Source of the DNA: Chloroflexota bacterium
Lineage (GTDB): Bacteria > Chloroflexota > Dehalococcoidia > JACPPT01
Assembly: GCA_016190815.1 (NCBI GenBank)
Contig: JACPPT010000017.1
Coordinates: 1-40,844 of the forward strand
Reading direction: 5' to 3'
Length of the DNA: 40,844 nt
Positions 1 through 7,962 of this stretch are shown here, piece by piece. A program made the position numbers and the translations under genes. How positions within the stretch are numbered: the stretch's first letter is position 1; every line of letters starts with the position of its first letter. Below the pieces are notes generated by a model. The model was given only the letters and a program-made list of their open reading frames with translations, was not told the DNA's origin and did no database searches.

Positions 1-1
1 C

Positions 2-106
2 AAGGCTGGATTGGCCGACAGGCCGGAGGACTACGATTGGTCTTCCTACCGGGCCTGTATCTTGGGGGAACCAACGTCAATAGATGTAGACCCGTTGCCA
101 TGGTAG
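2..106 (+). CDS. REP-associated tyrosine transposase (RAYT), C-terminal end only
   Basis: An open frame enters from the left edge and ends at TAG 104-106. Its 34 visible residues include A-G-L-A-D-R-P-E-D-Y-D-W-S-S-Y-R-A. This matches the conserved C-terminal motif (GL..RPEDY.WSSYRA) of the Y1_Tnp/TnpA_REP family of HUH single-strand transposases. The catalytic HUH and Tyr motifs would lie upstream, outside the window, so integrity cannot be judged. A REP-like hairpin (117-138) lies 10 bases past the stop, the usual arrangement for RAYT genes. Related hairpins occur at 22.8 kb and 38.8 kb. Confidence 0.8.
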   Translation, partial: KAGLADRPEDYDWSSYRACILGEPTSIDVDPLPW

Positions 107-116
107 GCGCTGGGCA

Positions 117-138
117 GGGCAGGTTGGGAAACCTGCCC
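117..138. repeat. REP-like hairpin, single-hairpin copy
   Basis: A perfect 9-bp stem (GGGCAGGTT / AACCTGCCC) closes on a 4-base GGGA loop, just downstream of the RAYT fragment. The same hairpin forms one half of the larger elements at 22825-22922 and 38748-38839. This copy lacks the second hairpin and the AGCGATT ends. The remaining bases to 253 contain only an 11-base direct repeat (190-200 and 226-236) and no gene that I can see. Confidence 0.75.
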
Positions 139-253
139 TACTTAATTGTGACTGCAACATAAGAAAAATAGGTATATTGCCAACTCCATGCTTGTCGTGG
201 GGATTATTGTAACTCTGGTTTGGACGCTTGTCGTGGCTGGCTAACAGCTTGAC

Positions 254-910
254 TTAGTTTGATTTACCAGGCCTTATAGAAATCTCCAGGCTCCTCACCT
301 CTTCGACTTCCTTCAACGCCGAGGCCATTCCCACAAGCACTTTGACGATGATTTTCTTCATAAAGGAGCCTACGGGGACGGAGCTACCGTTGACGGTTAG
401 AAAGACCTCGTCCTCTCCTTCCTTTCTCAAGAACCTCTTCACAACAAGGTCGATGATTTTGGGGGCGTCATCTCGCGAGCACTGCCATACGGGCACATCG
501 AGAGGCTCATCGGTGGCGATGGCAACAAGCTCCGCCGGCTGGCACATAAGCCCCTTGCCTTCGCCCTTGCTATACACCTCTATTTTAGGGGCTTTGGTCG
601 ACTTGAATCCTTCGCCGATCACTATGTCAAAGCTAGCGCCCAGGTCGGATGCCAGCTCCTCCAGTTCCTTGTCACGGTCAACCATGGCGAAGCGAGCCAT
701 TCTTTCAGGAGAGCTAACAACCACGGCATCGCTCCCTGCTTCCAGAAGACGCCAGCTATCCTTGCCGGGTATGTCTACCTGGAAGCCGTGGGGAGTGTGC
801 TTGATGGCAGCTACACGGTAGCCGCGGCTTTTCAATCCGCTTACCAGCTTGCACAATAGCTCCGTCTTCCCGGCACTAGACCAGCCGACTATTGATAGCA
901 AAGGAGTCAT
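254..910 (-). CDS. mobB: Molybdopterin-guanine dinucleotide biosynthesis adaptor protein MobB
   Basis: This is a 218-residue P-loop GTPase of the MobB family, which assists MobA in attaching GMP to molybdopterin for bis-MGD enzymes. The Walker A motif G-W-S-S-A-G-K-T sits at residues 9-16. It is followed by the family's KHTPHGF segment near residue 37, GSDAVVVSS near 59, and IGEGFKS near 98. The protein is about 45 residues longer than E. coli MobB because of a C-terminal extension that ends in a predicted alpha/beta segment. A purine-rich GAGGGGG Shine-Dalgarno precedes the ATG. It lies 18 bases downstream of the stress-protein gene on the same strand. The molybdo- or tungsto-enzyme at 33217-35976 is a plausible beneficiary in this genome. 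Confidence 0.9.
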   Translation of the reverse strand: MTPLLSIVGWSSAGKTELLCKLVSGLKSRGYRVAAIKHTPHGFQVDIPGKDSWRLLEAGSDAVVVSSPERMARFAMVDRDKELEELASDLGASFDIVIGEGFKSTKAPKIEVYSKGEGKGLMCQPAELVAIATDEPLDVPVWQCSRDDAPKIIDLVVKRFLRKEGEDEVFLTVNGSSVPVGSFMKKIIVKVLVGMASALKEVEEVRSLEISIRPGKSN

Positions 911-928
911 TTCCGTTTCCCCCTCAGA

Positions 929-1399
929 CTAAGGCTTTATGAGAAGAATGGGTATTCCTGCTTCCCGCAGGACCCGGTCGGCCACGCTTCCGAAAACAAG
1001 TTTGCCGAGCCCGCTCCTTCCGTGAGTGGCAATGGCGATGAGGTCTACAGACCGCTCCCTGGCGCACTCGAGGATCTCCCTGGCTGGCTCCCCTTGCCTT
1101 ATTTCTGCCGGCATGTGCAGGCTGTATTCCCCCAATTTCTCTCTCACCCCCAGCAGGTATTGCTTTGCCTGTTTCATCTCCTCGTCCAGAACCTGCTCAA
1201 CGCTTCTTGCGTGTATCTGGGGAGCCATTCCCAGGTCTCCTGCCCCTACAGCGGCTATCCCCAGGTCTCGTGGGCTGGTGGATACCACCCGTAGGAGAAC
1301 AAGCTCCGAGTTGAACCTGGCGGCGATGGCCACTGCGTAGGGTAATACGCTGGCTGCCAGCTCAGAGCCATCCAGTGGGACGAGTATTTTTCTATACAT
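929..1399 (-). CDS. Universal stress protein, UspA family (ATP-binding type)
   Basis: This 156-residue single USP domain starts M-Y-R-K-I-L-V-P-L-D-G-S-E and ends P-I-L-L-I-K-P, both typical of the family. The ATP-binding signature G-x2-G-x9-G-[ST] is present in ATHGRSGLGKLVFGSVADR, so it should bind ATP like MJ0577-type proteins. A longer reading frame exists upstream, but AAAGGAG at 1405-1411 lies 5 bases before the ATG at 1397-1399 and decides the start. It is likely co-transcribed with mobB. It is divergent from birA, with about 140 bases between. The stress it responds to cannot be read from the sequence. Confidence 0.92.
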   Translation of the reverse strand: MYRKILVPLDGSELAASVLPYAVAIAARFNSELVLLRVVSTSPRDLGIAAVGAGDLGMAPQIHARSVEQVLDEEMKQAKQYLLGVREKLGEYSLHMPAEIRQGEPAREILECARERSVDLIAIATHGRSGLGKLVFGSVADRVLREAGIPILLIKP

Positions 1400-1497
1400 T
1401 ACTGCTCCTTTCTGGGAAAAAAGACCTTGCTCATGGCACACATTATAAGGGCTTGCAAAAGAATAAAAAAGCCGAGTTTTGGGGAAGTGGCACAGGG

Positions 1498-1526
1498 TTG
1501 ACGAGGGTGTTTTTCCTAAGTATCAT
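1498..1526 (+). promoter_or_regulatory. Sigma-70-type promoter of birA
   Basis: TTGACG (1498-1503), a 17-base spacer and TATCAT (1521-1526) match the -35/-10 consensus at 5 of 6 positions each. Transcription would start near 1533, only about 7 bases before the ATG at 1540. This supports that short start and predicts a nearly leaderless message. Confidence 0.65.
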
Positions 1527-1539
1527 CGCCCTGGTGGAT

Positions 1540-2346
1540 ATGATGAAAGGTGAACCCATAACAGAGGACTTCACGTCGGAAAGCATAGCCAGAGCCTTGC
1601 GAACAAGATTCATCGGTAGGAACCTCCTGTTTTACCCTTCCGTACCTTCAACCATGGAGGAGGCACACCGAGTGGCCAGAGAAGGAGCCGCGGAAGGGAC
1701 TGTTGTCCTGGCCGATGAGCAGACGTCGGGGAAGGGGCGATTCGGAAGGGTATGGCACACTCCGAAGGGCACAAGCATTGCGGCATCAGTGATACTCCGT
1801 CCAAGCCTCAAGGAGTTACCTCGACTCAACATGGTGGCCTCCCTGGCGGTGGTGAAGAGTATAGAAAAGGTGGCTGGTCTCAAGGCAAGAGTCAAATGGC
1901 CCAACGATGTGCTTATTGGAGGCAAGAAGGTCTGTGGGATACTCGTGGATAGCTCGCTCAGAGGTCAGGAGCTGGAGTACGCCATCATTGGCATTGGGCT
2001 TAATGTAAACCTGGACACGCGAAGTTTGCCTGATATTAGCACAATAGCTACCAGCCTCTCCAATGAAATGGGTCAAGGAATCTCCCGGCTAAAAGTCTTG
2101 CTCTCTCTTTTTAAAGAGATGGAGGCATTGTATCTGGAGCTTAAGAAGGGCAAGCCGCTACACAAGAAGTGGCGGAGTTACCTGGTGACCCTGGGCAAGG
2201 AGGTTATGGTAAAGCGGGGAGATACGGTTTTGGAGGGCCGTGCAGAGAATGTAGACGAGGGCGGAGCACTCCTTCTCCGACTTCCTGATGGAAGCATGGA
2301 GAGGGTCGTTTCGGGCGAGGTGACGCTCACGCTCGATCAGAGGTAG
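1540..2346 (+). CDS. birA: Biotin--[acetyl-CoA-carboxylase] ligase, monofunctional
   Basis: This enzyme forms biotinyl-5'-AMP and transfers biotin to a lysine of carboxylase carrier domains. The 268-residue protein shows the biotin/ATP loop T-S-G-K-G-R-F-G-R-V-W near residue 70, the catalytic-lysine motif K-W-P-N-D-V-L near 120, and C-G-I-L-V-D. A C-terminal SH3-like BPL_C domain (GKEVMVKRGDTVLEGRAENV) follows. There is no N-terminal winged-helix domain, so it should not act as the bio repressor. The frame is open back to 1375, which would add 55 residues unlike any BirA. The promoter at 1498-1526 lies inside that extension, so ATG 1540 (or the adjacent ATG 1543) is the start. Confidence 0.92.
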   Translation: MMKGEPITEDFTSESIARALRTRFIGRNLLFYPSVPSTMEEAHRVAREGAAEGTVVLADEQTSGKGRFGRVWHTPKGTSIAASVILRPSLKELPRLNMVASLAVVKSIEKVAGLKARVKWPNDVLIGGKKVCGILVDSSLRGQELEYAIIGIGLNVNLDTRSLPDISTIATSLSNEMGQGISRLKVLLSLFKEMEALYLELKKGKPLHKKWRSYLVTLGKEVMVKRGDTVLEGRAENVDEGGALLLRLPDGSMERVVSGEVTLTLDQR

Positions 2347-2373
2347 AGCGCGAGCGTCACACCGAGCGAGGCT

Positions 2374-3177
2374 CTATTCCATCTCCTCCTCGGGCGGGCG
2401 TCTTTGGGGCTTCTCCGTGGAGCTTCTGTGCGGCATGAATGCCCTCAAGATGTCTATGGGCAGGGGGAAGACCACGACGTTGGTCTTCTCTGTGGCTATC
2501 TGGGTCAGGGTCTGAAGGTAGCGAAGGTGCAAGGTGGCAGGCTCAGTGGCTATTATCTTGCCTGCCTCGGTGATCTTTTCCGCAGCCATATACTCACCCT
2601 CGGCGTGGATGACTTTGGCCCTTTTCTCTCGCTCGGCCTCGGCCTGGGCCGCCATGGCTCGCTGCATGGTTTGGGGCAGCTCCACGTCCTTTATCTCCAC
2701 CACGCTCACCTTCACACCCCAGGGGTTGGTCTGCTCGTCTATGATTTGCTGGAGCCTCTGGTTAAGCTTCTCCCTGTGGGACAGAAGCTCATCCAGGTCA
2801 GATTGGCCCAAGACGCTCCTCAGCGTGGTCTGGGATATGAGGGATGTGGCCTTCATAAAGTCCAGGGCCTTGACCACAGCGGCCTGGGGGTCTATTACGC
2901 GGAAGTAGACCACGGCGTTTACCTTAACTGTAACATTGTCTTTGGTGATGGCCTCTTGCGAGGGGACATCCATGGTAACAATACGCAGGTCGATCTTCTG
3001 CATTCTCTCCACATAGGGTATCATGAAGATGATCCCAGGCCCCCTGGTTCCTACAAGCCTGCCGAGCCTGAACATGACGCCCCGCTCGTACTCCTGGACA
3101 ACCCTCACCGCCGCTGTGATGAGCACTATGAAGAGGAGCACTACGATTACAATTAATGCAACACTGATTGGTGACAT
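2374..3177 (-). CDS. Slipin (stomatin-like SPFH/band 7 protein)
   Basis: This 267-residue membrane-anchored SPFH protein has an N-terminal transmembrane helix at residues 4-26. The band-7 domain follows ([54 protein letters not shown]). A charged coiled-coil stretch ([21 protein letters not shown]) and a hydrophobic C-terminal region complete it. Slipins oligomerise on the membrane. In Pyrococcus the slipin C-terminus is cut by the NfeD-type protease encoded next to it. Here the nfeD homologue ends 13 bases upstream on the same strand, the classic two-gene operon. Lipid-raft or envelope-stress roles are usually proposed, but the exact function is not known. Confidence 0.9.
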   Translation of the reverse strand: MSPISVALIVIVVLLFIVLITAAVRVVQEYERGVMFRLGRLVGTRGPGIIFMIPYVERMQKIDLRIVTMDVPSQEAITKDNVTVKVNAVVYFRVIDPQAAVVKALDFMKATSLISQTTLRSVLGQSDLDELLSHREKLNQRLQQIIDEQTNPWGVKVSVVEIKDVELPQTMQRAMAAQAEAEREKRAKVIHAEGEYMAAEKITEAGKIIATEPATLHLRYLQTLTQIATEKTNVVVFPLPIDILRAFMPHRSSTEKPQRRPPEEEME

Positions 3178-3190
3178 ACATCCCCCTTTC

Positions 3191-4519
3191 TTACTTTTTT
3201 CTCACCCAGAGCTTGAGTCCCTCTACCCTTGTTACTATGACCTCATCACCCTCGGCGACTTCGCCCTCCTCGAGCCTAGCTGACCAGCGCTCACCCTCCA
3301 CGAAGACTGTTCCGCCGGGGTTTAGGGGTGTTCTAGCCACGGCTATTTTCCCCACAAGCCCCTCTATCCCAGTCGTGGCACGCCTGCGATGGGCCTGCAC
3401 AATGGCTCGTAGCACGAAGACGAAGAAAGCCGCAAATCCCACAGCTACGACTGCGATGAGCCGCCAGTCCACACTCAAAGCACCAGCGGGGCCGCCCCTG
3501 AAAAGTATTAGCGAGCCAAATATAAAGGATGCCAGTCCACCAACGGTCAAAATGCCATGGCTGGTAACAAAAATGTCCGCAATAAATAGAATGAAGGCCA
3601 GGGCGATAAGGAGCACTCCAGCCCAGTAGACCTCAAGGGTTCCCAGGGAATAGAGAGCAAGGAGGAGAGAGATTCCACCTATAACACCCGGCAAAATGGC
3701 CCCCGGGTTGGATAGCTCCAGAAGAAGGCCGATCATAGCCAGGCTCAGGAGGATGTAGGCGATATTAGGGTTGCTTATGGCGAACAGGAAGCTCTGAAAG
3801 GGGTTCATGTTTACGATGGTAACAGTGGCTCCCTTAGTTTGAATGATTACCTTCTCGGTCAAAAGGGAGACCTCTTTGCCATCAAGCTGAGCCAGGAGCG
3901 AGTCCAGGTCTGTTGCCTGGTAATCTACTATGTGCTCCTTCAGCGCCTCGTCGTGATGGAAATCTCTGGCCTCTCGGACCATCGACTCAGCAAGCTGGAC
4001 GTTGCGTTGTCTTTGGGTCGCCAGCCCCCTCATATAGGCTGCGGCGTCTTCCATGACCTTGGCTTTCATGGTTTCTGGTAGCTCCTGGGCCTCGCCTGAG
4101 CCGCCGATGCTGACCGGAGACGCCGCTCCGATGGTCGTGTTGGGAGCCATAGCTGCTATGTGAGCGGACATTGTTATGAATGCTCCAGCAGAGGCAGCCC
4201 TTGCTCCGGGCGGATACACATAGACTGCGATGGGCACCCTGGATATGAGAATGCGCTGGATGATGTCTCGCATCGACGAATCGAGGCCACCTGGTGTGGC
4301 AAGTTGAATGACAATGAGAGACGCACCTTTGGACTCTGCGAAATCAATTCCTCGCATTATGTAGCTTGCCAGGGGTGGGGTTACAGCTCCTTTAGCATTG
4401 AGAACATAGACCCTTGGACCATTAGCTGCTGCAGCGCTTGTAAAGAAAAGAGATGCAATCAAAGCAAGAGCAAAGAGTACTACTAGCAATGGAAGGAATA
4501 TACGCATGCGCTTTTGCAT
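3191..4519 (-). CDS. nfeD: Long NfeD-family membrane serine protease (ClpP-class)
   Basis: The full-length NfeD protein has an N-terminal signal or anchor (residues about 1-27). A ClpP-like serine protease domain follows, with the nucleophile serine in [12 protein letters not shown] upstream and a candidate general-base lysine in [14 protein letters not shown]. Four to five transmembrane helices span about residues 235-365, and a C-terminal OB-fold NfeD domain contains [23 protein letters not shown]. This matches Pyrococcus PH1510, which cleaves its partner slipin. A longer start (4534) exists, but a TATAAT box at 4538-4543 would start transcription near it. GGTGA upstream of ATG 4519 supports the 442-residue form. 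It is the first gene of the nfeD-slipin operon. Confidence 0.9.
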   Translation of the reverse strand: MQKRMRIFLPLLVVLFALALIASLFFTSAAAANGPRVYVLNAKGAVTPPLASYIMRGIDFAESKGASLIVIQLATPGGLDSSMRDIIQRILISRVPIAVYVYPPGARAASAGAFITMSAHIAAMAPNTTIGAASPVSIGGSGEAQELPETMKAKVMEDAAAYMRGLATQRQRNVQLAESMVREARDFHHDEALKEHIVDYQATDLDSLLAQLDGKEVSLLTEKVIIQTKGATVTIVNMNPFQSFLFAISNPNIAYILLSLAMIGLLLELSNPGAILPGVIGGISLLLALYSLGTLEVYWAGVLLIALAFILFIADIFVTSHGILTVGGLASFIFGSLILFRGGPAGALSVDWRLIAVVAVGFAAFFVFVLRAIVQAHRRRATTGIEGLVGKIAVARTPLNPGGTVFVEGERWSARLEEGEVAEGDEVIVTRVEGLKLWVRKK

Positions 4520-4537
4520 TTTATAGGTCACCATAAG

Positions 4538-4566
4538 ATTATAGCCCCTGGCTCTTATTTTTGAAA
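4538..4566 (-). promoter_or_regulatory. Candidate promoter of nfeD-slipin operon
   Basis: On the minus strand a perfect TATAAT (4543-4538) follows, after 17 bases, a weak -35 TTTCAA (4566-4561). The predicted start near 4531 would exclude the ATG at 4534 and fit ATG 4519. The rest of 4567-4675 shows nothing recognisable. Confidence 0.45.
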
Positions 4567-4675
4567 GCGTGTGTACTCGTTCAGGTTATTAAGTGACACT
4601 TTCTCGCTGCAGAAGTTAGCTGGTCACCTGCTATGCAAGGCTCATCTGGCTCAAATGCGACAGGGATGAAAGAAT

Positions 4676-5131
4676 TTACACAGCCTGGATTTCCTGTTTT
4701 CCTCTCCGGATTCTAAGAACGATGCTGCCCACTGCTCCCACCAAAAAGGCAATCGGGCAAACGAAAACTGCTATCAAAAAGAAGAAAGGCTCGTCGCCTA
4801 TGCCTATTCTCTCCCAAAAGTCCTCACCAAACAACAGAATAAAAAGCCCGTAAACGAGACCGTGCAGGAGAATACTTACAAAGATCGCCACTGAGGAGGA
4901 GCTGGTTAGTAATAGAAACTTCTTGAGCGTCTTATCTATTGTTGCCCTGAGTGTCAAAATCAGAAGCACCAGTCCCAACAGAAAGACGGCTCCCCATAGA
5001 AGCAAGAAAAGTTGAGGTGGTGGCCCCAATACCCTGCGATAGAGTAGGGGGCCCACCATAATGTCGAAAATCGGGACTGCGAAAACTACGAGAAGCGCCC
5101 AAAACACAGGCCATATATACCTGTTCGCCAT
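4676..5131 (-). CDS. Small four-helix membrane protein of unknown function
   Basis: I do not recognise the family. The 151-residue protein has four hydrophobic segments, roughly residues 6-24, 39-61, 75-99 and 114-137. Charged loops separate them, and the basic tail R-I-R-R-G-K-Q-E suggests a cytoplasmic C-terminus. No metal-binding or catalytic motif is evident. A GTG/ATG-type longer start at 5143 adds M-G-E-K; GGGGGA just before ATG 5131 favours the shorter one, though GGAG also precedes 5143. It is a separate unit, 141 bases beyond nfeD on the same strand. Hydrophobicity and codon pattern make it a real gene, but nothing supports a role. Confidence 0.65.
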   Translation of the reverse strand: MANRYIWPVFWALLVVFAVPIFDIMVGPLLYRRVLGPPPQLFLLLWGAVFLLGLVLLILTLRATIDKTLKKFLLLTSSSSVAIFVSILLHGLVYGLFILLFGEDFWERIGIGDEPFFFLIAVFVCPIAFLVGAVGSIVLRIRRGKQEIQAV

Positions 5132-5396
5132 CTTTTCCCCCATACCGCTCCGCCAGTTGCAAACTCATTCTAGTCCTTAGCCAGCAACTTGTAAATACAC
5201 CAGAGGGACAAGAGTTCCTGCTGCCACTATGCTTGCAAGTCCTGCTCACCGGTTCTCCAGGCCTTTTTGGAGGGTTGTTTCCTATCACCTTCGGCAATGA
5301 CTTCAAGCAGCGGCGGCTGCAAAAATGTATACTATGGCGGAGGAAAAGCTTGGACGGGTATTCTATGCACGTCAAAAATGGGGTGTGAGGATTGCC

Positions 5397-6275
5397 ATGC
5401 CTGAAAAACATAAGAGACACAGGGTGAGAATAGAGAAAATAACATACGAGACAAAAGACTCAAGGGCGTTCATTTTTGTTCCGATGGATTCCGAGGAAGG
5501 CCTTTTCAGCTACATGCCAGGCCAGTTCTTTGTCCTGGAGAGTCAGGTAACGAGACCCAGGACCTTTGTCTACGACAAGAGTAAGGGTACGATGGTGGGC
5601 ATCGGGGAGACTGCTACGGTTGTGGACAAAAGGGCCTTTTCCATCGTTTCGTCCCCTGCGGAACACGAATACATAGAGCTTCTCCTAAAGAGCGAGGAAG
5701 GTCTATTTGTCCCCTACTTTCTTGACGAGGACAAAGCCGGCAACATATGTACCTTGATAGGTCCTCAGGGGAAGTTTATGCACAACCTCCTTGAGAACAA
5801 GGAGAAGCTCATTGCATGCTGGTCTTCGGGAAGCGGGATAGCATCCACAATCAGCCTGATGCAATACACGCTGGACATGGGGCTTGACTCTAAAATAATA
5901 GTATTCGATAGCAACAGGACTGAGGATGACATAATATTCTATGAGCGCATAAAGAGGTTGGTAAGCGAATCAGAGAATTTTTACGCTGTTTTTACGGACA
6001 CAAAGGATAACAAAATCCCCATATCTGACCACCCGCGCATTTTCTACCGCAGCGGCAGGTTCTGGGTCAATGGTGAAAACCCTCTCGAAAAGTACGCTGG
6101 CAGCAACTGGCGAGATTACTTTAATACTATATGCGGAAGCTCAAGCTTCATAAACGGGAGAACTCGGGACAAGCAGGGAAGGTCAGTCAAGCTAGGTAAG
6201 GGTATAGAGGATCATCTGCTGGAGGCTGGAATCCCCCAAAGCAGAATCGAAAAAGACCAGTTCTACCTGCTATAG
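5397..6275 (+). CDS. Ferredoxin-NADP+ reductase-like FAD/NAD(P) oxidoreductase
   Basis: This 292-residue protein has the FNR-family layout without any iron-sulfur domain. An FAD-binding barrel carries R-A-F-S-I-V-S-S-P (the RxYSI/T-S motif). Next come a nucleotide loop G-P-Q-G-K-F-M, an NAD(P)-binding start C-W-S-S-G-S-G-I-A-S-T, and a C-terminal C-G-S-S-S-F-I-N-G near G-I-P-Q-S-R-I. Members pass electrons between NAD(P)H and one-electron carriers or haem/di-iron partners. The open frame reaches back to 5325, but GTGAGG at 5385-5390 supports ATG 5397. A hemerythrin-like gene starts 79 bases downstream, which suggests a role in oxygen, NO or redox sensing. The partner is not shown by the sequence. 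Confidence 0.8.
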   Translation: MPEKHKRHRVRIEKITYETKDSRAFIFVPMDSEEGLFSYMPGQFFVLESQVTRPRTFVYDKSKGTMVGIGETATVVDKRAFSIVSSPAEHEYIELLLKSEEGLFVPYFLDEDKAGNICTLIGPQGKFMHNLLENKEKLIACWSSGSGIASTISLMQYTLDMGLDSKIIVFDSNRTEDDIIFYERIKRLVSESENFYAVFTDTKDNKIPISDHPRIFYRSGRFWVNGENPLEKYAGSNWRDYFNTICGSSSFINGRTRDKQGRSVKLGKGIEDHLLEAGIPQSRIEKDQFYLL

Positions 6276-6354
6276 GCCTCCGCAAGCTCATCTCCCTTCT
6301 TACTTAGCTTGGAGAAACTTGTGGGATAGAAAAGACTGCCAGGAGGCAGAAATC

Positions 6355-6915
6355 ATGAGTGCTAGACCGACGGATATGCTGGAGGAAGAGCATCGCTACA
6401 TCCAGAAGGTGGTGGGCGCAATGGCTGTGATGGCTGAAGCGCTGGAGATGGGCCAGAAGGTTGATGTGGAAACCCTCAAGGGCATCGTTGAGTTCATGCG
6501 CACCTTCGCGGACAAATGTCATCACGGGAAGGAAGAGGCATACCTCTTCCCAACCCTGGTTGGAAAAGGCGTGCCTGTACGCGGCTGCCCCCTGGCGATT
6601 CTCACCGCCGAGCACCTCCGGGGCAGAACCCTCGTGAGGGAGCTATCAGAGACCACCGAGGCGTATGCAAAGGATGGCCCCGAGGCGAAAAGGGCACTGG
6701 TGGAATGCCTTCGGGACATGACGAACCTCTACCCAAATCATATATGGAAGGAAGACTACCTTCTGTTCCCCATGACCAACAAGATATTGACTTCAGAGGA
6801 ACAGCAGGAGCTTCAAGACAAATTTGAAAAGGTGGAGGAGTCCATTGGAAGGGATGTGCACCACCGGTTTGAGCGAATGGCTTTGGCGCTGGAGGAAAAA
6901 ACGCGGAAATCGTGA
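6355..6915 (+). CDS. Hemerythrin HHE cation-binding domain protein
   Basis: This 186-residue helical protein carries ligands typical of a hemerythrin-like di-iron site: E-E-E-H near residue 12, H-H-G-K-E-E-A-Y-L-F-P near 48, A-E-H-L-R-G near 75, and N-H-I-W-K-E-D-Y-L-L-F-P near 115. Such proteins bind O2 or NO, or act as di-iron repair/sensor proteins. The duplicated H-x3-E...LFP pattern is typical of HHE domains. AGGAGG at 6341-6346 lies 8 bases before ATG 6355, which overrides a longer frame from 6319. The flavin reductase just upstream could reduce the di-iron centre. The C-terminal 35 residues form a charged helix. Confidence 0.88.
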   Translation: MSARPTDMLEEEHRYIQKVVGAMAVMAEALEMGQKVDVETLKGIVEFMRTFADKCHHGKEEAYLFPTLVGKGVPVRGCPLAILTAEHLRGRTLVRELSETTEAYAKDGPEAKRALVECLRDMTNLYPNHIWKEDYLLFPMTNKILTSEEQQELQDKFEKVEESIGRDVHHRFERMALALEEKTRKS

Positions 6916-7044
6916 GAGGCGTTAGAGGATATTAGAGGCAATATTCTTACCAATCCCTGACCCTACCAGTTCGCTATCGGCACCAAAACTTGCTGGCTAA
7001 CCATTATCCAGTGAACTCAATGAATAACAGTAGATGATAGCTGA

Positions 7045-7830
7045 ATGGAATATATAGTCATATCAATAACAGCGCTATTTGTTTCTTCTCTAACGCTATT
7101 TTCAGGCTTCGGCCTGGGGACGGTGCTCATGCCGGCCTTTGCCCTTTTCTTCCCCGTGCCGGTGGCGATAGCCGCCACTGCAGTAGTCCATCTGGCTAAC
7201 AATATTTTCAAGGTAGTCCTTGTGGGGCGCAACGCAGACTGGGGAGTGGTCGTTCGCTTTGCCCTTACTGCGGCTCTGGCGGCCATCCTCGGTGCCTGGC
7301 TGCTGGGACAGCTATCTTTCATACCTGCTGTCACTTCCTATCAAATCGGTGAGCGGACATTTGATGTGACCCTGGTGAAGTTAGCTATTGGCGTGCTGAT
7401 AATCGGCTTTGCTATGTTCGACCTGGTACCCAAGCTGCAAAAATTAGCCTTTGACCGGAAATACCTGCCGCTGGGCGGCATACTATCGGGCTTTTTTGGA
7501 GGGCTGTCGGGCCATCAGGGGGCCATGCGCTCTGCCTTCCTGCTAAAAAGCGGCCTGGATACGAAGGCTTTCGTCGGCACCAGCGGAGTCTGCGCCTTTC
7601 TCGTTGACCTGGTCCGCCTGGCCGTCTACAGCGCCACTTTCTACACGGCTAATTTCGCCTTGATTAGCGGAGATGTCGGGAGACTCGTGCTACTTGGCAT
7701 ATTTTTTGCCTTTATCGGGTCGTTTGTTGGAGCGCGCCTCGTGAAGAAAGTGACCTTGCATACCGTGCAGTATATCGTCGGCATCATGTTGATAGTTGTC
7801 AGCGTTGGGCTGGTGACGGGGCTGATTTGA
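7045..7830 (+). CDS. TauE/SafE family membrane permease
   Basis: This 261-residue integral membrane protein has about eight hydrophobic segments in two similar halves, as in the TauE/SafE (DUF81) family. The family exports or imports sulfite, sulfonates or other organic anions. Characteristic elements are the N-terminal S-G-F-G-L-G-T-V-L-M-P repeat motif and the second-half G-G-I-L-S-G-F-F-G-G-L-S-G-H-Q-G. The substrate cannot be deduced. ATG 7045 has only a weak ribosome site. It is 129 bases after the hemerythrin gene with no terminator seen between, so co-transcription is possible but not shown. Confidence 0.85.
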   Translation: MEYIVISITALFVSSLTLFSGFGLGTVLMPAFALFFPVPVAIAATAVVHLANNIFKVVLVGRNADWGVVVRFALTAALAAILGAWLLGQLSFIPAVTSYQIGERTFDVTLVKLAIGVLIIGFAMFDLVPKLQKLAFDRKYLPLGGILSGFFGGLSGHQGAMRSAFLLKSGLDTKAFVGTSGVCAFLVDLVRLAVYSATFYTANFALISGDVGRLVLLGIFFAFIGSFVGARLVKKVTLHTVQYIVGIMLIVVSVGLVTGLI

Positions 7831-7864
7831 TGAATGCGCTGCGCACCCTGATGACTCAGGCTCA

Positions 7865-7896
7865 TGTGCCGCAAGGCATCGGGGTTCGAGTCCCGC
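7865..7896 (+). other. tRNA-like 3' fragment (long variable arm plus T-arm), degenerate
   Basis: A TGCC-GCAA-GGCA hairpin (7867-7878) is followed immediately by a T-arm-like segment, CGGG-GTTCGAGT-CCCG (7880-7895). This order is the 3' half of a class II (Leu/Ser) tRNA. No matching anticodon arm or acceptor stem is found upstream, and the outer T-stem pairs do not close. I read it as a remnant, perhaps an old integration scar. Chance resemblance is possible. Confidence 0.3.
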
Positions 7897-7915
7897 TTAA
7901 GCCCATCAAGAAATT

Positions 7916-7938
7916 CTTGCTGAACGGATGTCAGCAAG
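7916..7938 (-). terminator. Hairpin downstream of the small RHH-like gene
   Basis: A perfect 8-bp inverted repeat, CTTGCTGA / TCAGCAAG, closes on a 7-base loop. On the minus strand it is followed by AATTTCTT, a weak U-tract. It lies 24 bases past the end of the minus-strand gene at 7963, so it may terminate that transcript. Confidence 0.4.
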
Positions 7939-7962
7939 GGCACGGCCCAGTCGACGACTCCG

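Noticed and set aside
190-236. 11-base direct repeat GCTTGTCGTGG, two copies
   Set aside because: Too short and isolated; no third copy or CRISPR-like spacing.
2404-3156. 250-codon plus-strand frame opposite the slipin gene
   Set aside because: Composition is the shadow of the slipin codons; slipin is a clear family member.
4578-4595. GTTCAGGTTATT also found at the ftsY start (about 22998)
   Set aside because: A 12-base match with no shared context; likely chance.
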